Counted from the first letter of the stretch, positions 53,170 to 62,641 are shown. The stretch is DNA of 64,000 nt from JANNSX01 sp041397825 (GCA_041397825.1 JAWKVX010000003.1:836758-900757), one strand, 5' to 3'. Notes: a model not told the origin generated them from the letters alone. Translations and numbers: made by a program.

Positions 53170-54492
53170 ATGTCGCGGGCTATCACCGGTGTTTTGATTC
53201 TCGTCCTGGGCCTGATCACCGGGACGGTCGGGGCGGCCGGTGAAAGCCGCATCGCCCTCATTATCGCCAACGGAGCCTATCAGAGCACCGCGCCGCTGAA
53301 GAATCCCGTCAACGACGGCAAGCTGATGGCCGAGACCCTGGGCGCCATGGGTTTCAAGGTGACGTTGGCGACCGACCTCGACGGCAAGGCGATGAAGCGG
53401 GCCATGCTGGACTTCGGCCGGGCCCTGCGGGCTTCCGATTCGGTCGGGCTGTTCTACTATGCCGGGCATGCCATCCAGGTGGCCGGCGAGAACTATCTAA
53501 TCCCGGTCGATGCCAACCTGCAGGACGAGACGGAGATCGGCATCGAGGGGGTCGACGTCAACGATTTCCTGGCGACGATGAATCAGGCCCAGAGCCGCAT
53601 CAAGATCGTCGTGCTCGACGCGTGTCGCAACAACCCGTTCCCGGCGACGAGCCGGTCGGGGACGCGCGGCCTGGCGGTGGTGCAGGCGCCAACTGGCACC
53701 CTCATCGCCTACTCGACCTCGCCGGGCGAGGTCGCGCTCGACGGCACCGGCGACAACAGTCCCTATGCCGTATCGCTCGCCAAGGCGATCAAGACAGAAA
53801 CCGGCAAGCCGATCGAGTTGGTCTTCCGCCGGGCTCGAGTAGCCGTGCTCGAGGCGACCGAGGGTCTGCAGACGCCCTGGGATCTCTCCTCCATCACCGG
53901 CGATTTCGTTCTGGCGCAAGACGGGGGAGCCGCTGGCGAAGCAGCGGACCAGCCGGAAGCAGACGCCTCCGGGCAACCCAGTGCCTCGACCTCGGCGACC
54001 GCCGATAGCGCCAATGCAGCGGCCAAGGACTATGCGGTCTGGGTCGCGATCGAGTCATCTGGCAATGAGGCGGCCTATCGGGCCTATCTCGAGGAGTTCC
54101 CGAGTGGTCGCTTTGCGGCGGAGGCGCAGAAGCGGCTGGCCGCGGCACAGGAGGCGAAAGCTCAGAAGCAGGCGGCCCTGGAGGCGGAGACCCAGGCCGC
54201 CGAGCAGGTGCAGGCGCAATCCGAGCCGGCGCGCGAGATCGCCCGTCTGTTTCCGGATTCGAGCAAGCGCAAGCTCAGCGCCGACGAGCTCTATGGGCTC
54301 TCCTGCGATCAGCTCTGGGTCGCCCGCAACGAGATCTTCGACCGGCGTGGCTACTGCTTCACCTCCGGTAAGGGACAATCCTACTTCGACAACAGCGACT
54401 GCACCGGTGCCAGCCAGAGCATTCTCAGCAAGACCGAGAAGGCCAATGTCTCGACCATCAAGGACGTCGAGGCTGCGCAGGGTTGCCAGTGA
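53170..54492 (+). CDS. Exported caspase-like (metacaspase/orthocaspase) protein with YARHG-type C-terminus
   Basis: A 440-residue protein. After a signal peptide (GVLILVLGLITGTVGA) comes a p20 caspase domain with the catalytic dyad H100 (FYYAGHAIQV) and C152 (VVLDACRNNPF). A Gln/Ala-rich helical linker (EAKAQKQAALEAETQAAEQV) leads to a C-terminal region, ADELYGLSCDQLWVARNEIF then RRGYCF, that matches the YARHG domain thought to bind cell wall or extracellular matter. AGGAG precedes the ATG at 53170. Expected role is proteolysis of Arg/Lys-containing targets in the periplasm; target unknown. Confidence 0.9.
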   Translation: MSRAITGVLILVLGLITGTVGAAGESRIALIIANGAYQSTAPLKNPVNDGKLMAETLGAMGFKVTLATDLDGKAMKRAMLDFGRALRASDSVGLFYYAGHAIQVAGENYLIPVDANLQDETEIGIEGVDVNDFLATMNQAQSRIKIVVLDACRNNPFPATSRSGTRGLAVVQAPTGTLIAYSTSPGEVALDGTGDNSPYAVSLAKAIKTETGKPIELVFRRARVAVLEATEGLQTPWDLSSITGDFVLAQDGGAAGEAADQPEADASGQPSASTSATADSANAAAKDYAVWVAIESSGNEAAYRAYLEEFPSGRFAAEAQKRLAAAQEAKAQKQAALEAETQAAEQVQAQSEPAREIARLFPDSSKRKLSADELYGLSCDQLWVARNEIFDRRGYCFTSGKGQSYFDNSDCTGASQSILSKTEKANVSTIKDVEAAQGCQ

Positions 54493-54520
54493 TCGGTCGT
54501 CGTCGCAGGGAGCACGCGGC

Positions 54521-55147
54521 GTGATCCTGATTGGCCAGTATGACAGTCCCTTCGTCCGACGCGTCGGCATCGCGTTGAGGCTCTACGACATGCCGTTCGA
54601 GCACCGTCCCTGGTCCGTGTTCGGCGAGGCCGAGAAGATCCGACCGTTGAACCCGCTTGTCCGTGTCCCAACCTTCGTGGCGGATGATGCAACCGTGCTG
54701 GTCGATAGCGCCAGCATCCTCGACTACCTCGATTACCGGAAGCCGGAGGCCAAGCGTCTCGTGCCGGCGACCGAGCCGGCGCGACACAAGGCGCTGCGCA
54801 TCATGGCGCTCGGCATGGGCTTGGCCGAGAAGGCGGTGAGCCTGTTTTACGAGCAGCGGCTGCATGACCAGATCTCGGCGGTCTGGGCTGAGCGGTGTCG
54901 TGGCCAGGCGATTGGTGTGATCGAGACACTCGAGACCGAGCGAACGGGGACGTCGACCACCTACTGGCACGGGGAGCGCATTGGCCATGCCGACATTGCC
55001 GTCGCGGCGGCGCTACGTTTCCTGTCGGAGGCGCATCCTCAGTTGATCGACTGGCGTAAGGCTCCCGCGTTGGAAGCACACTGCGCGCACTGCGAGGCCC
55101 TCGCGGTGTTTCAGGAGATCAGCCAGCCCTTCATTCCGCCGACCTGA
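54521..55147 (+). CDS. Glutathione S-transferase family protein
   Basis: A 208-residue GST. The N-terminal thioredoxin-fold domain starts ILIGQYDSPFVRRVGIALRL (catalytic Ser in DSPF) with NPLVRVPTF and DSASILDYLD for glutathione binding; the C-terminal helical domain has HADIAVAAALRF. GTG at 54521 has AGGGAG 8 nt upstream. It is 28 nt after the caspase gene on the same strand. Substrate unknown. Confidence 0.9.
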   Translation: MILIGQYDSPFVRRVGIALRLYDMPFEHRPWSVFGEAEKIRPLNPLVRVPTFVADDATVLVDSASILDYLDYRKPEAKRLVPATEPARHKALRIMALGMGLAEKAVSLFYEQRLHDQISAVWAERCRGQAIGVIETLETERTGTSTTYWHGERIGHADIAVAAALRFLSEAHPQLIDWRKAPALEAHCAHCEALAVFQEISQPFIPPT

Positions 55148-55195
55148 GGCGCGTACCGGAGAACCGGCCTTCAGGGCCGATCCTGCCCTTGGCAT

Positions 55196-56410
55196 CTATC
55201 CGGCCATCGCCTTCTTCAGGTTCTCGTCGATCTTGTCGAGGAAGCCCGTCGTCGACAGCCAAGCCTGCTTCTCGCCGACCAGGAGCGCCAGGTCCTTCGT
55301 CATGTAGCCGGACTCGACGGTCTGAATGCAGACCTTCTCGAGCGTCTCGGCGAAGCGGTCGAGTGCAGCATTCTGATCGAGCTTGGCGCGATGCTTCAGA
55401 CCACGCGACCAGGCGAAGATCGAGGCGATGGAGTTGGTCGACGTCTCCTTGCCTTTCTGGTGCTCGCGGTAGTGACGGGTGACGGTGCCGTGCGCGGCTT
55501 CCGCCTCGACCGTCTTGCCGTCCGGCGTCATCAGCACGGACGTCATAAGGCCGAGCGAGCCGAAGCCCTGAGCCACCGTGTCCGATTGCACGTCACCATC
55601 GTAGTTCTTGCAGGCCCAGACATAACCGCCGGACCATTTCAATGCGGAGGCGACCATGTCGTCGATCAGCCGGTGCTCGTAGACGAGCTTCCTCTTGTCG
55701 AACTCGGCCTTGAACTCAGCGTCGAAGATTTCCTGGAAGATGTCCTTGAAGCGTCCGTCGTAGATCTTGAGGATCGTGTTCTTGGTCGACAGGTAGACGG
55801 GGTAGTTGCGGGCCAGGCCGTAGTTGAAGGAGGCGCGTGCGAAATCACGGATGCTGTCGTCGAGATTGTACATGCCGAGGGCGATGCCGGCCCCCGGAGC
55901 CTTGAAGACCTCCTTCTCGATGACCTTGCCGTCCTCGCCGACGAAGGTCATCGTCAGCTTGCCCTTGCCCGGGAATTTGAAGTCGGTGGCCCGGTACTGG
56001 TCGCCATAGGCGTGGCGGCCGACGATGATCGGCTGCGTCCAACCGGGGACGAGGCGCGGCACGTTCGAGCAGATGATGGGCTCGCGGAAGATGACGCCGC
56101 CGAGGATGTTGCGGATCGTGCCGTTCGGGCTCTTCCACATCTCCTTGAGGCCGAACTCTTTGACGCGCCCCTCGTCCGGCGTGATGGTCGCGCATTTGAC
56201 GCCGACGCCGTGCGTCTTGATGGCGTGGGCGGCGTCGATCGTCACCTGATCATTGGTCTCGTCGCGGTGCTCGACGCCGAGGTCGTAGTAGTCGAGTTTG
56301 ATGTCGAGGTAGGGGTGGATCAGCTTCTCCTTGATCAGCTTCCAGATGATGCGGGTCATCTCGTCGCCGTCGAGCTCGACGACTGGGTTGGCTACCTTGA
56401 TCTTCTGCAT
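55196..56410 (-). CDS. icd: NADP-dependent isocitrate dehydrogenase
   Basis: A 404-residue TCA-cycle enzyme converting isocitrate to 2-oxoglutarate and CO2 with NADP. It is the eukaryote-like homodimeric type: MQKIKVANPVVELDGDEMTR at the start, NGTIRNILGGVIFREPIIC for substrate binding, YDGDVQSDTVAQGFGSLGLM near the active site and EAAHGTVTRHYR. Family length. AGAGGA precedes the ATG at 56410. It is convergent with the GST gene. Confidence 0.97.
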   Translation of the reverse strand: MQKIKVANPVVELDGDEMTRIIWKLIKEKLIHPYLDIKLDYYDLGVEHRDETNDQVTIDAAHAIKTHGVGVKCATITPDEGRVKEFGLKEMWKSPNGTIRNILGGVIFREPIICSNVPRLVPGWTQPIIVGRHAYGDQYRATDFKFPGKGKLTMTFVGEDGKVIEKEVFKAPGAGIALGMYNLDDSIRDFARASFNYGLARNYPVYLSTKNTILKIYDGRFKDIFQEIFDAEFKAEFDKRKLVYEHRLIDDMVASALKWSGGYVWACKNYDGDVQSDTVAQGFGSLGLMTSVLMTPDGKTVEAEAAHGTVTRHYREHQKGKETSTNSIASIFAWSRGLKHRAKLDQNAALDRFAETLEKVCIQTVESGYMTKDLALLVGEKQAWLSTTGFLDKIDENLKKAMAG

Positions 56411-56508
56411 CGGGGTCCTCTGGAGGCTTAGATGGAGTTGCGGACGCGGTTTGCGGCGCAACATAGCCGAGCCCGACAGCCGGGCCAACTGAGGCCAAGC
56501 GTCCGGGT

Positions 56509-58047
56509 TCAGGACCCCACAGGAAGCGCATAGGCGAGCCGCAACAGGCGTCCGAGGTAGCGACGCGTCTCGCGCGGGTCGATCATCTCCTCGACGCCGA
56601 ACCGCTCGACGGTGCGCCAGATCGAGGTCTGGGCGTCGAATCGCTCGGCGAGCCGACGTTTCAGAGCCGCCCGATCCTCGGGCGCCGCCGCCTCGAGCTC
56701 AGCCCGGTAGGCCGCCTCGACGCCACCCTCGACCGGCATGTCGCCCCAGACCCCGCTCGGCCAGGCGAGCCGGAGACTCGTCGGATTGCCGTTTCCCGTG
56801 GCCTGCCCGCCGAGGCCGAAGGACCGGCGGACCTGGACGGTGAAAACGGGAACCTTCGTCTGCTGGATGGCCCGAACGGCCTCGGAAGCGAACTTGAGCG
56901 TGCCGGCCCGTTCGGCCTCCGGTCCGACCATGAAGCCGGGGACGTCGGCGAGATAGACGAGGGGTATGTCGAAGGCGTCGCAGGTCTCGATGAACCTGGT
57001 CTGCTTCTGCGAGGAATGGGTCTCGAGCGCGCCCGCCATGTGGCGCGCGTCGGTTGCCAGAACGCCGGCGACGTGACCCTCGAAGCGGGCGAAGCCGACG
57101 CGCAGCGCCTGTCCGTAGTCAGGGCCGATCTCGAAGAATGTGCCGCTATCGGCGAGACAGTGGATCAGCGCCTGAGCATCGTAGGGCCAACGCGGATCGG
57201 GATTGACGATGGAGAGGAGCGCGTCCTGATCATTCTGCAACCAAGCTCCATCTGGCGTGACGCTTGGCCGGCACGCCGCGTTTTGTGGAAAGTAGGACAG
57301 CGCCTGTCTGAGCTCTGCCAGCGCCTCGGCCTCGGTCTCCGCCGCATTGTCGATCAATCCGGCCGTCTTCGCCTGCACCTCCCAACCCCCGAGCTCGAAC
57401 TTGTCGACCTTGCGGCCGAGCGCCTGTCTGACGACCGGCGGACCGCCGGTGAACAGACAGCCATTGTCCTTCGACATCACCGAGAAGTGCGCGATCGACG
57501 CCCGAGCCGCCGAGCTGCCGGCCGTCGGTCCGAGAACGGCGGTCAGCACCGGAACCTTGTCGAGCAGCTCGAACACCGGGTAGAGGGGATTGGTGGCCTG
57601 CAGCTCGGCATAGCCCTTGAGCTCCTGGATCAGCACGCTGCCGCCGGTGCCCTGCATCAGCAGCACGAGCGGGATGCGATAGCCGAGCGCCAGCTCCTCT
57701 ATGAAACCGCCCCAGCTGCCCTTGATCCTCTGCAGATGCACGCCGACCGCGCCGCCCTCTACCGTGAAGTCCTCGGCGCCAATGGCGACCGGCCGGCCGT
57801 CGATCTCGCCCAGCCCGCAGATGAAGGTCGGACCCATGTCGCCTTTCTCGGTCGGCGTCGTGACAAGCGTGCCGAACTCGAGGAAGCTGCCCGGATCGGC
57901 GAGCGCGGCAATTCGCTCGCGCGCGGTCGAGCGGCCGAGCCGGTGCTCGCGCGCGATGCGATCCGCGCCGCCCGCGTCGAGCGCTCGTTTGCGACGCTCG
58001 GCAAGTTCCGCCATCAGCGGTTTCCATCCCTCGTGCTCCATCGCCAT
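56509..58047 (-). CDS. Biotin-dependent acyl-CoA carboxylase, carboxyltransferase (beta) subunit
   Basis: A 512-residue carboxyltransferase of the AccD/PccB/MccB family, which moves CO2 from carboxybiotin to an acyl-CoA. Crotonase-like halves are visible: GAVGVHLQRIKGSWGGFIEE, GPTAGSSAARASIA and SIAHFSVMSKDNG in the N-half; DVPGFMVGPEAERAG and QVRRSFGLGGQA in the C-half. No biotin carboxylase or carrier gene is near, so its partner must be elsewhere. GGGAGAG precedes the ATG. It follows the acyl-CoA synthetase gene by 12 nt. Confidence 0.93.
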   Translation of the reverse strand: MAMEHEGWKPLMAELAERRKRALDAGGADRIAREHRLGRSTARERIAALADPGSFLEFGTLVTTPTEKGDMGPTFICGLGEIDGRPVAIGAEDFTVEGGAVGVHLQRIKGSWGGFIEELALGYRIPLVLLMQGTGGSVLIQELKGYAELQATNPLYPVFELLDKVPVLTAVLGPTAGSSAARASIAHFSVMSKDNGCLFTGGPPVVRQALGRKVDKFELGGWEVQAKTAGLIDNAAETEAEALAELRQALSYFPQNAACRPSVTPDGAWLQNDQDALLSIVNPDPRWPYDAQALIHCLADSGTFFEIGPDYGQALRVGFARFEGHVAGVLATDARHMAGALETHSSQKQTRFIETCDAFDIPLVYLADVPGFMVGPEAERAGTLKFASEAVRAIQQTKVPVFTVQVRRSFGLGGQATGNGNPTSLRLAWPSGVWGDMPVEGGVEAAYRAELEAAAPEDRAALKRRLAERFDAQTSIWRTVERFGVEEMIDPRETRRYLGRLLRLAYALPVGS

Positions 58048-58059
58048 CAGACGCTCTCC

Positions 58060-59637
58060 CTAAAGCCCGAGCCGCTCGCGGCAGGTCTTGGTGACCTCGT
58101 CCTTCTTCACTTTGCCGGAGAGGCCCCGCGGAAAAACGTCGAGGAAGACGACGTGGCGCGGCTTCTTGTAGGAGGCGAGGGTCTGACGTGAGAAGGCGAT
58201 GATTTCGTCGGGATCGAGTGTCTGTCCCTCACGGCAAATGACCGCGGCGCAGACGGCTTCTCCGAACTCATCGTCCGGAACGCCGACAACGGCGACATCG
58301 GAGAGACCCGGATGCGCGCGCAAGGCATTCTCCACCTCGGCCGGATAGATGTTCTGCCCCTTCGAGATGATCATGTCTTTGACGCGCCCGACGATGTAGA
58401 GGTGGCCGTCCTCATTCATGCGGCCGAGGTCTCCCATCTTCAGCCAGCCGTCGCGAATGGTCACGGCATCGATCTCGGGCGCGTTCCAATAGCTCGAGAT
58501 GACGGCAGGCCCCGCAGTCCAAACCTCGCCGATCTCGCCCGGTCGCACCTGCTTGCCCTCGGCCGAGAGTATGCGGACTGACTGGCCCGGCGTCGTACGG
58601 CCGACCGAGCCGGGAAACTGCTCGATCTCTTCGTCCTCGATGACCGTCGGGAAACCGGACTCGGTCGAGCCATAGGACACGCAGAGGTGCTTGTCCGGGA
58701 AGCGCCGCCGCCAGGCCGCCATCACCGCGGGCGGGCAATTCTCGCCGCCGGTGTAGACGTAATGCAGGCTGTCGAGCGGCAACGGGCTCTTCGCATCGGC
58801 ATCGAGGATCGGCTGCATCATCGAGGGGAAGAGCAGGCAGTGCGTTGCCTGGAAGCGTTCGACGAACTGGCCAAAACGCTCCGGCGTCCAGCCCGTGCTT
58901 GGCAGGATGGCGACGGTGCCTCCCACGAGGAAGGTCGGGATCGAGGATTCGTTGATGCCCGCCGTATTGTACAGCGGCCCGACGATCAACATGACGGAGC
59001 GGGCGCTGAGGCCGCGCATGAAGGTCACCTGCTGGAAAGCACACCAGAGGATGTTGCCGTGCCGCATGGCGACGCCTTTTGGGCGTCCCGTGGTGCCGGA
59101 GGTGTAGAGGATGAGCTGGACCGCTGTCGTGCGGCGCTCGCCGACGGGGAGCGGTGCCGCCGAGGCGATGAGGGTTGCGTAATCCCGTCCTGTCGCGTTC
59201 GTTTCCAGGCTCAGCACCGGCGTGCCCGGCACAGCGCGTTCAACCGCCTCGTCGATGAGGGATCGGTGCGCTGAATCGGTCAGAATGATCCCAGGCGTGC
59301 AATCGGCGAGGATCAGCGCGACCTCGGCGACCGTCAGCCTGAAGCTGATCGGGACAAAGGTCAGCCCTGCAAAGGCACAGGCGAAATAGAGCTCGAACGT
59401 CTCGCCGCGATTCATCAGGAATGAGGCGACGCGATCGCCCTCCGCGAGGCCGCGTGCCTGGAGCGCTGCTGCGAGCCGGAGCGCAGTGTCGCGAAGCTCG
59501 GAATAGGTGCGCTGTCCACCCTCCCATAGGAGGGCGATTTGGTCGGGCATGGCCGCGGCCTGAAGGCTCGTCTCGCCGAGGAGGGTCGCAACGGACCTCG
59601 CCGGCGAAGGGTCTGGAACAGGAGATGCTGTCGACAC
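58060..59637 (-). CDS. AMP-dependent acyl-CoA synthetase/ligase
   Basis: A 525-residue ANL-family ligase that activates a carboxylic acid as adenylate and then as CoA thioester. The P-loop is LILYTSGTTGRPKGVAMRHG; YGSTESGFP, GWLKMGDLG and IISKGQNIYPAEVE follow, with the C-terminal Lys in RGLSGKVKKDE. GTG at 59637 has AAGGAA 9 nt upstream; an in-frame ATG at 59679 lacks a ribosome site. The acid is not predictable. With the downstream carboxyltransferase it may feed a fatty or branched acid into carboxylation. Confidence 0.94.
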   Translation of the reverse strand: MSTASPVPDPSPARSVATLLGETSLQAAAMPDQIALLWEGGQRTYSELRDTALRLAAALQARGLAEGDRVASFLMNRGETFELYFACAFAGLTFVPISFRLTVAEVALILADCTPGIILTDSAHRSLIDEAVERAVPGTPVLSLETNATGRDYATLIASAAPLPVGERRTTAVQLILYTSGTTGRPKGVAMRHGNILWCAFQQVTFMRGLSARSVMLIVGPLYNTAGINESSIPTFLVGGTVAILPSTGWTPERFGQFVERFQATHCLLFPSMMQPILDADAKSPLPLDSLHYVYTGGENCPPAVMAAWRRRFPDKHLCVSYGSTESGFPTVIEDEEIEQFPGSVGRTTPGQSVRILSAEGKQVRPGEIGEVWTAGPAVISSYWNAPEIDAVTIRDGWLKMGDLGRMNEDGHLYIVGRVKDMIISKGQNIYPAEVENALRAHPGLSDVAVVGVPDDEFGEAVCAAVICREGQTLDPDEIIAFSRQTLASYKKPRHVVFLDVFPRGLSGKVKKDEVTKTCRERLGL

Positions 59638-59778
59638 GGCCGCACTTTCCTTGTTGCGAGGCCCCGGACTTTGCCTCATTCGGCGAAGGCTGTCCAAGCA
59701 CGGCGGGGCGTGTCGCGAGCGGACCGGCTCTGCATCCGGGGCAGGGGGCGTGAGCACGGAGCGTGCTAAGGCTCGGTC

Positions 59779-60663
59779 ATGAGTCGGAAGGATCTCACGC
59801 TTGCCTTGCTGGTGCCCATCATCTGGGGCTTCGCCTTCACGCTCGCCAAGCCGGCGACCGAGCACTTTCCTCCCTTGCTTATGTTCTCGGGCGTGTACGC
59901 CTTTGTCGCGGTCCTCTATACCCTTCTCTTTCGCGGCCCCATGCAGACCTCGTTTGCTTCCGGTCTGGTGCTCGGTTCGCTCGCCGGCAGCCTTCAGGCG
60001 ATCCTGATCTTCGCGGCGCTGGCCCGGCTCGACGCCGCGGTGAGCGTGATCGTCCTGCAGACCCAGGTGCCAATCTCGGTACTGGTGGATCGGCTGCTCA
60101 ACGGCACGCCGGTGCGTCCGCTGCAGCTCATTGGCATTTTCATTGCTTTCCTGGGCGTTGCGGTGATCGCGGGACTGCCGGCTGAGCCGCCACCTCTGGG
60201 CCCCGTCGCGCTGTTGCTGGCCGGGGCGGCGGTCTGGGCCACGGGACAGGCCCTCGTCCGCCGGATCGGCCGCGATCCGGCACCGAGGCTCTTCGGGCTC
60301 ATTGGGCTTCATGCCGCCCCTCAGCTTCTCGTCGGCTCGTTGCTGCTCGAGACCGGGCAGATCGACGCCATTCTCAGCGCGACCGCTCTGCAATGGGGTT
60401 CGGCGCTCTCGCTGACGCTCCTCGGTTTTGGGGTCGGCAACGTCATCTGGTACTCGCTCATGCACCGGCTGAGGCTGGCCCAGATGGCTCCCTTCCTGCT
60501 GCTGATGCCTGTCGTGGGCGTCGTCATCAGTGCCGTGGTGCTCGGCGAGGAGGTCACGATAGTGCAGCTGGCCGGAGGCATCATCGTGCTCCTCGGCCTT
60601 GCATTGGTGCTTGGGATCGGCCAAAGGGGCATCGCCAACCCGAAGCCCCGCGAGACGACGTGA
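59779..60663 (+). CDS. EamA-family (DMT superfamily) transporter
   Basis: A 294-residue inner-membrane protein of about ten helices, with two EamA repeats (IIWGFAFTLAKPATEHFPPL, then VISVVLGEE-like end AVVLGEEVTIVQLAGGIIVL). Family members export amino acids and other metabolites. It is divergent from the acyl-CoA synthetase gene. Its TGA overlaps the GTG of the next gene (GTGA), implying translational coupling. Confidence 0.92.
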   Translation: MSRKDLTLALLVPIIWGFAFTLAKPATEHFPPLLMFSGVYAFVAVLYTLLFRGPMQTSFASGLVLGSLAGSLQAILIFAALARLDAAVSVIVLQTQVPISVLVDRLLNGTPVRPLQLIGIFIAFLGVAVIAGLPAEPPPLGPVALLLAGAAVWATGQALVRRIGRDPAPRLFGLIGLHAAPQLLVGSLLLETGQIDAILSATALQWGSALSLTLLGFGVGNVIWYSLMHRLRLAQMAPFLLLMPVVGVVISAVVLGEEVTIVQLAGGIIVLLGLALVLGIGQRGIANPKPRETT

Positions 60664-61907
60664 GCATCGTAGCCGTCGCCACCATTAACCAAGGCCAACC
60701 GACGCATGAGCCTTCCGGCCTGCGCGTCATGGATATTGTTTGCCACGCCTATGCCGAAGGTCTGACGGCCGGCGATGGCCTGGGCCATCCGCCGATCGGG
60801 CGGCAGGGCCTGTCTGCTGCGGTGAACTATTGCGCCGATCGCGCCTGCGACCGCGACGGCGTCCACTGCTCGGGGTGCCGGCTTTCGATCGAGGCGGCGG
60901 GTATCAACTCGCTCGACCAGTGGTTGGCTCAGTTCGCCACGGTGACGGCGACCGATGCCGGGCTGACGCTGACGCCTGGCGGTCCACTGCCCCCGGCGAC
61001 GGTCCCCAGTCTCGACCAATTGGCCCGAACCTGGCAGGGCGAAGAGGTCTACTACCTTGCACGGCGGGTGCACCGCCGAATGGTCAAGGAGGCAAGTCCG
61101 CGGCCGAAGCAGATGACCGAGGGCCTCGAGTGTGACGGCCCCGTCGTGCTCCTCGTCCATCCGCAGATGGCCGACAACATCGGCATGGTGGCGCGCGCGA
61201 TGGCCAATTTTGGTCTGGACGAGCTGCGCCTCGTGGCACCACGGGACGGCTGGCCAAACGAGAAGGCCCGCGCCTCTGCATCGGGCGCCAACCACGTCAT
61301 CGACCATGCCTCGGCCTACCCCGATCTGAGGCAGGCGCTGAGCGACATGCATTGGGTGTGCGCCACCACCGCCCGGCAGCGGCACATGGACAAACCGCTG
61401 CTCTCGCCCGAGCAGGCGGCGGCCGAGCTCATGGCCCGTATCGAGCGGGGAGAACGGTGTGCCATCCTGTTCGGTCCGGAGCGGCAGGGGCTCGAGAGCG
61501 ACGATATCGCCCTTGCCGACGCCCTGGTCATGGCCCCGGTCAATCCCCGCTTTGCCTCGCTGAACCTCGCGCAGGCGGTGCTGCTGCTCGCCTACGAGTG
61601 GCTGAAGGTCGCCCGTCGTGGGACGCTTGGCCGCGTCACGCCCAAGGAGCAGGAGCTGCTGGCTGGGCCGCGCCCCCGGGGCGGGCCTCTGGCCACGAAG
61701 CACGAGGTCATCGGGCTATTCGAGCATCTGGAGGCGGAGCTGGATGCCGCAGGCTTCCTGAAGCCACCGGAAAAACGCGCTTCGATGGTTCGAAATATCC
61801 GCACGCTGATCCAGCGCATGGAGCCGAGCGAGCAGGAGGTCAGAACCTTGCGGGGCATCGTCGCCGCACTGACCTACAGGCATCGCCGGGACCGGGGTCA
61901 GCCTTAG
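60660..61907 (+). CDS. trmJ: TrmJ-type tRNA/rRNA 2'-O-methyltransferase with cysteine-motif N-terminal extension
   Basis: The C-terminal 265 residues, from ATG 61113 on, are a typical TrmJ SPOUT methyltransferase (VLLVHPQMADNIGMVARAM, ILFGPERQGLESDDI, NPRFASLNLAQAVLLLAY), which methylates the 2'-O of tRNA wobble-loop positions. The frame is open back to GTG 60660, giving 415 residues. The extra 151 residues contain C-x4-C-x6-C-x2-C (CADRACDRDGVHCSGC), possibly a zinc site, and GC-ending codons like its surroundings. TrmJ alone has no ribosome site at 61113. The short form remains possible. Confidence 0.8.
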   Translation: MSIVAVATINQGQPTHEPSGLRVMDIVCHAYAEGLTAGDGLGHPPIGRQGLSAAVNYCADRACDRDGVHCSGCRLSIEAAGINSLDQWLAQFATVTATDAGLTLTPGGPLPPATVPSLDQLARTWQGEEVYYLARRVHRRMVKEASPRPKQMTEGLECDGPVVLLVHPQMADNIGMVARAMANFGLDELRLVAPRDGWPNEKARASASGANHVIDHASAYPDLRQALSDMHWVCATTARQRHMDKPLLSPEQAAAELMARIERGERCAILFGPERQGLESDDIALADALVMAPVNPRFASLNLAQAVLLLAYEWLKVARRGTLGRVTPKEQELLAGPRPRGGPLATKHEVIGLFEHLEAELDAAGFLKPPEKRASMVRNIRTLIQRMEPSEQEVRTLRGIVAALTYRHRRDRGQP

Positions 61908-62002
61908 TTCCGCCCCGTTTTGGGATAGGACATTGCCGCGGGCGGTGGTAGCGTCCTTGCCGACCAGAGAACAGAGAAGAACAGCAGGGCTGGGGTGAAT
62001 TG

Positions 62003-62566
62003 ATGAGGGGCATGAAGGCGCTCGCCGGATTGGCATGGGGACTGGCCCTTTTGGCCGTGATAGGCCATGGAGCACCGGCCCAGGCGGCCGACAAGCTGTC
62101 GGACAAGTCGATCAAGGTGCTGATGGATTGGGCGTGGCTCACATTGCCCAACAAGTTCACGACGCCCGAAGGCAAGGTCATCGTCGTCGACAAGACCAAG
62201 AAGGACGAGGTCATCGTCCCGATCGATGTCGCCCGCCACATCATCGAGATCGCGCGGCTCTCGGCCCACGCCCAGATCTGCCAGCTGGTCGACAAGCAGG
62301 TGGAGAACTACCAGACGCTGATGCGGGTCGAGGAGAAGAAGAAGATCTGGACCGACCAGCAGATGCTCTACATCCACAATCTGCACACCTTCACCGTGCA
62401 GTTGCTGGCCGGCGGCATCAAGGTGACGATCGAGGACGGCGCCACCAAGATCGATCGTGACACGGGCCCGGCGGCCGATCCGGTCGAGTGCTCCGAGGAT
62501 CAGAAGAAGAACGTCGAGGCCGAGATCAACGCCTACCTCGACTCGGTGAAGAAGGAAGGCTCCTGA
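62003..62566 (+). CDS. Hypothetical secreted alpha-helical protein
   Basis: A 187-residue protein. The signal peptide (LAGLAWGLALLAVIGHGAPA) ends near QAAD. The mature part has VPIDVARHIIEIARLSAHAQ and CQLVDKQVENYQTLMRVEEK, then IHNLHTFTVQLLAGG, mostly helical, with Cys residues in AQICQLV and VECSED. GGGGTGA lies 5 nt before the ATG at 62003. No family was recognised; it is followed by a GC-rich hairpin. Confidence 0.8.
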   Translation: MRGMKALAGLAWGLALLAVIGHGAPAQAADKLSDKSIKVLMDWAWLTLPNKFTTPEGKVIVVDKTKKDEVIVPIDVARHIIEIARLSAHAQICQLVDKQVENYQTLMRVEEKKKIWTDQQMLYIHNLHTFTVQLLAGGIKVTIEDGATKIDRDTGPAADPVECSEDQKKNVEAEINAYLDSVKKEGS

Positions 62567-62621
62567 GGTCCGGGCCCGGGCTGGTTGACACCCGCCGCCG
62601 TTTCGACCATAAGACAGCCGT

Positions 62622-62641
62622 CGCGGGCCTCGAGGCCCGCG
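62622..62641 (+). terminator. Hairpin after the hypothetical secreted protein gene
   Basis: CGCGGGCC and GGCCCGCG pair around TCGA, a perfect 8-bp stem followed by TTT. It lies 56 nt after the stop codon and 130 nt before rpsD. Confidence 0.5.

Noticed and set aside
60321..61703. 460-codon minus-strand frame opposite EamA/TrmJ
   Set aside because: Antisense to two recognisable genes; no domain and no ribosome site.
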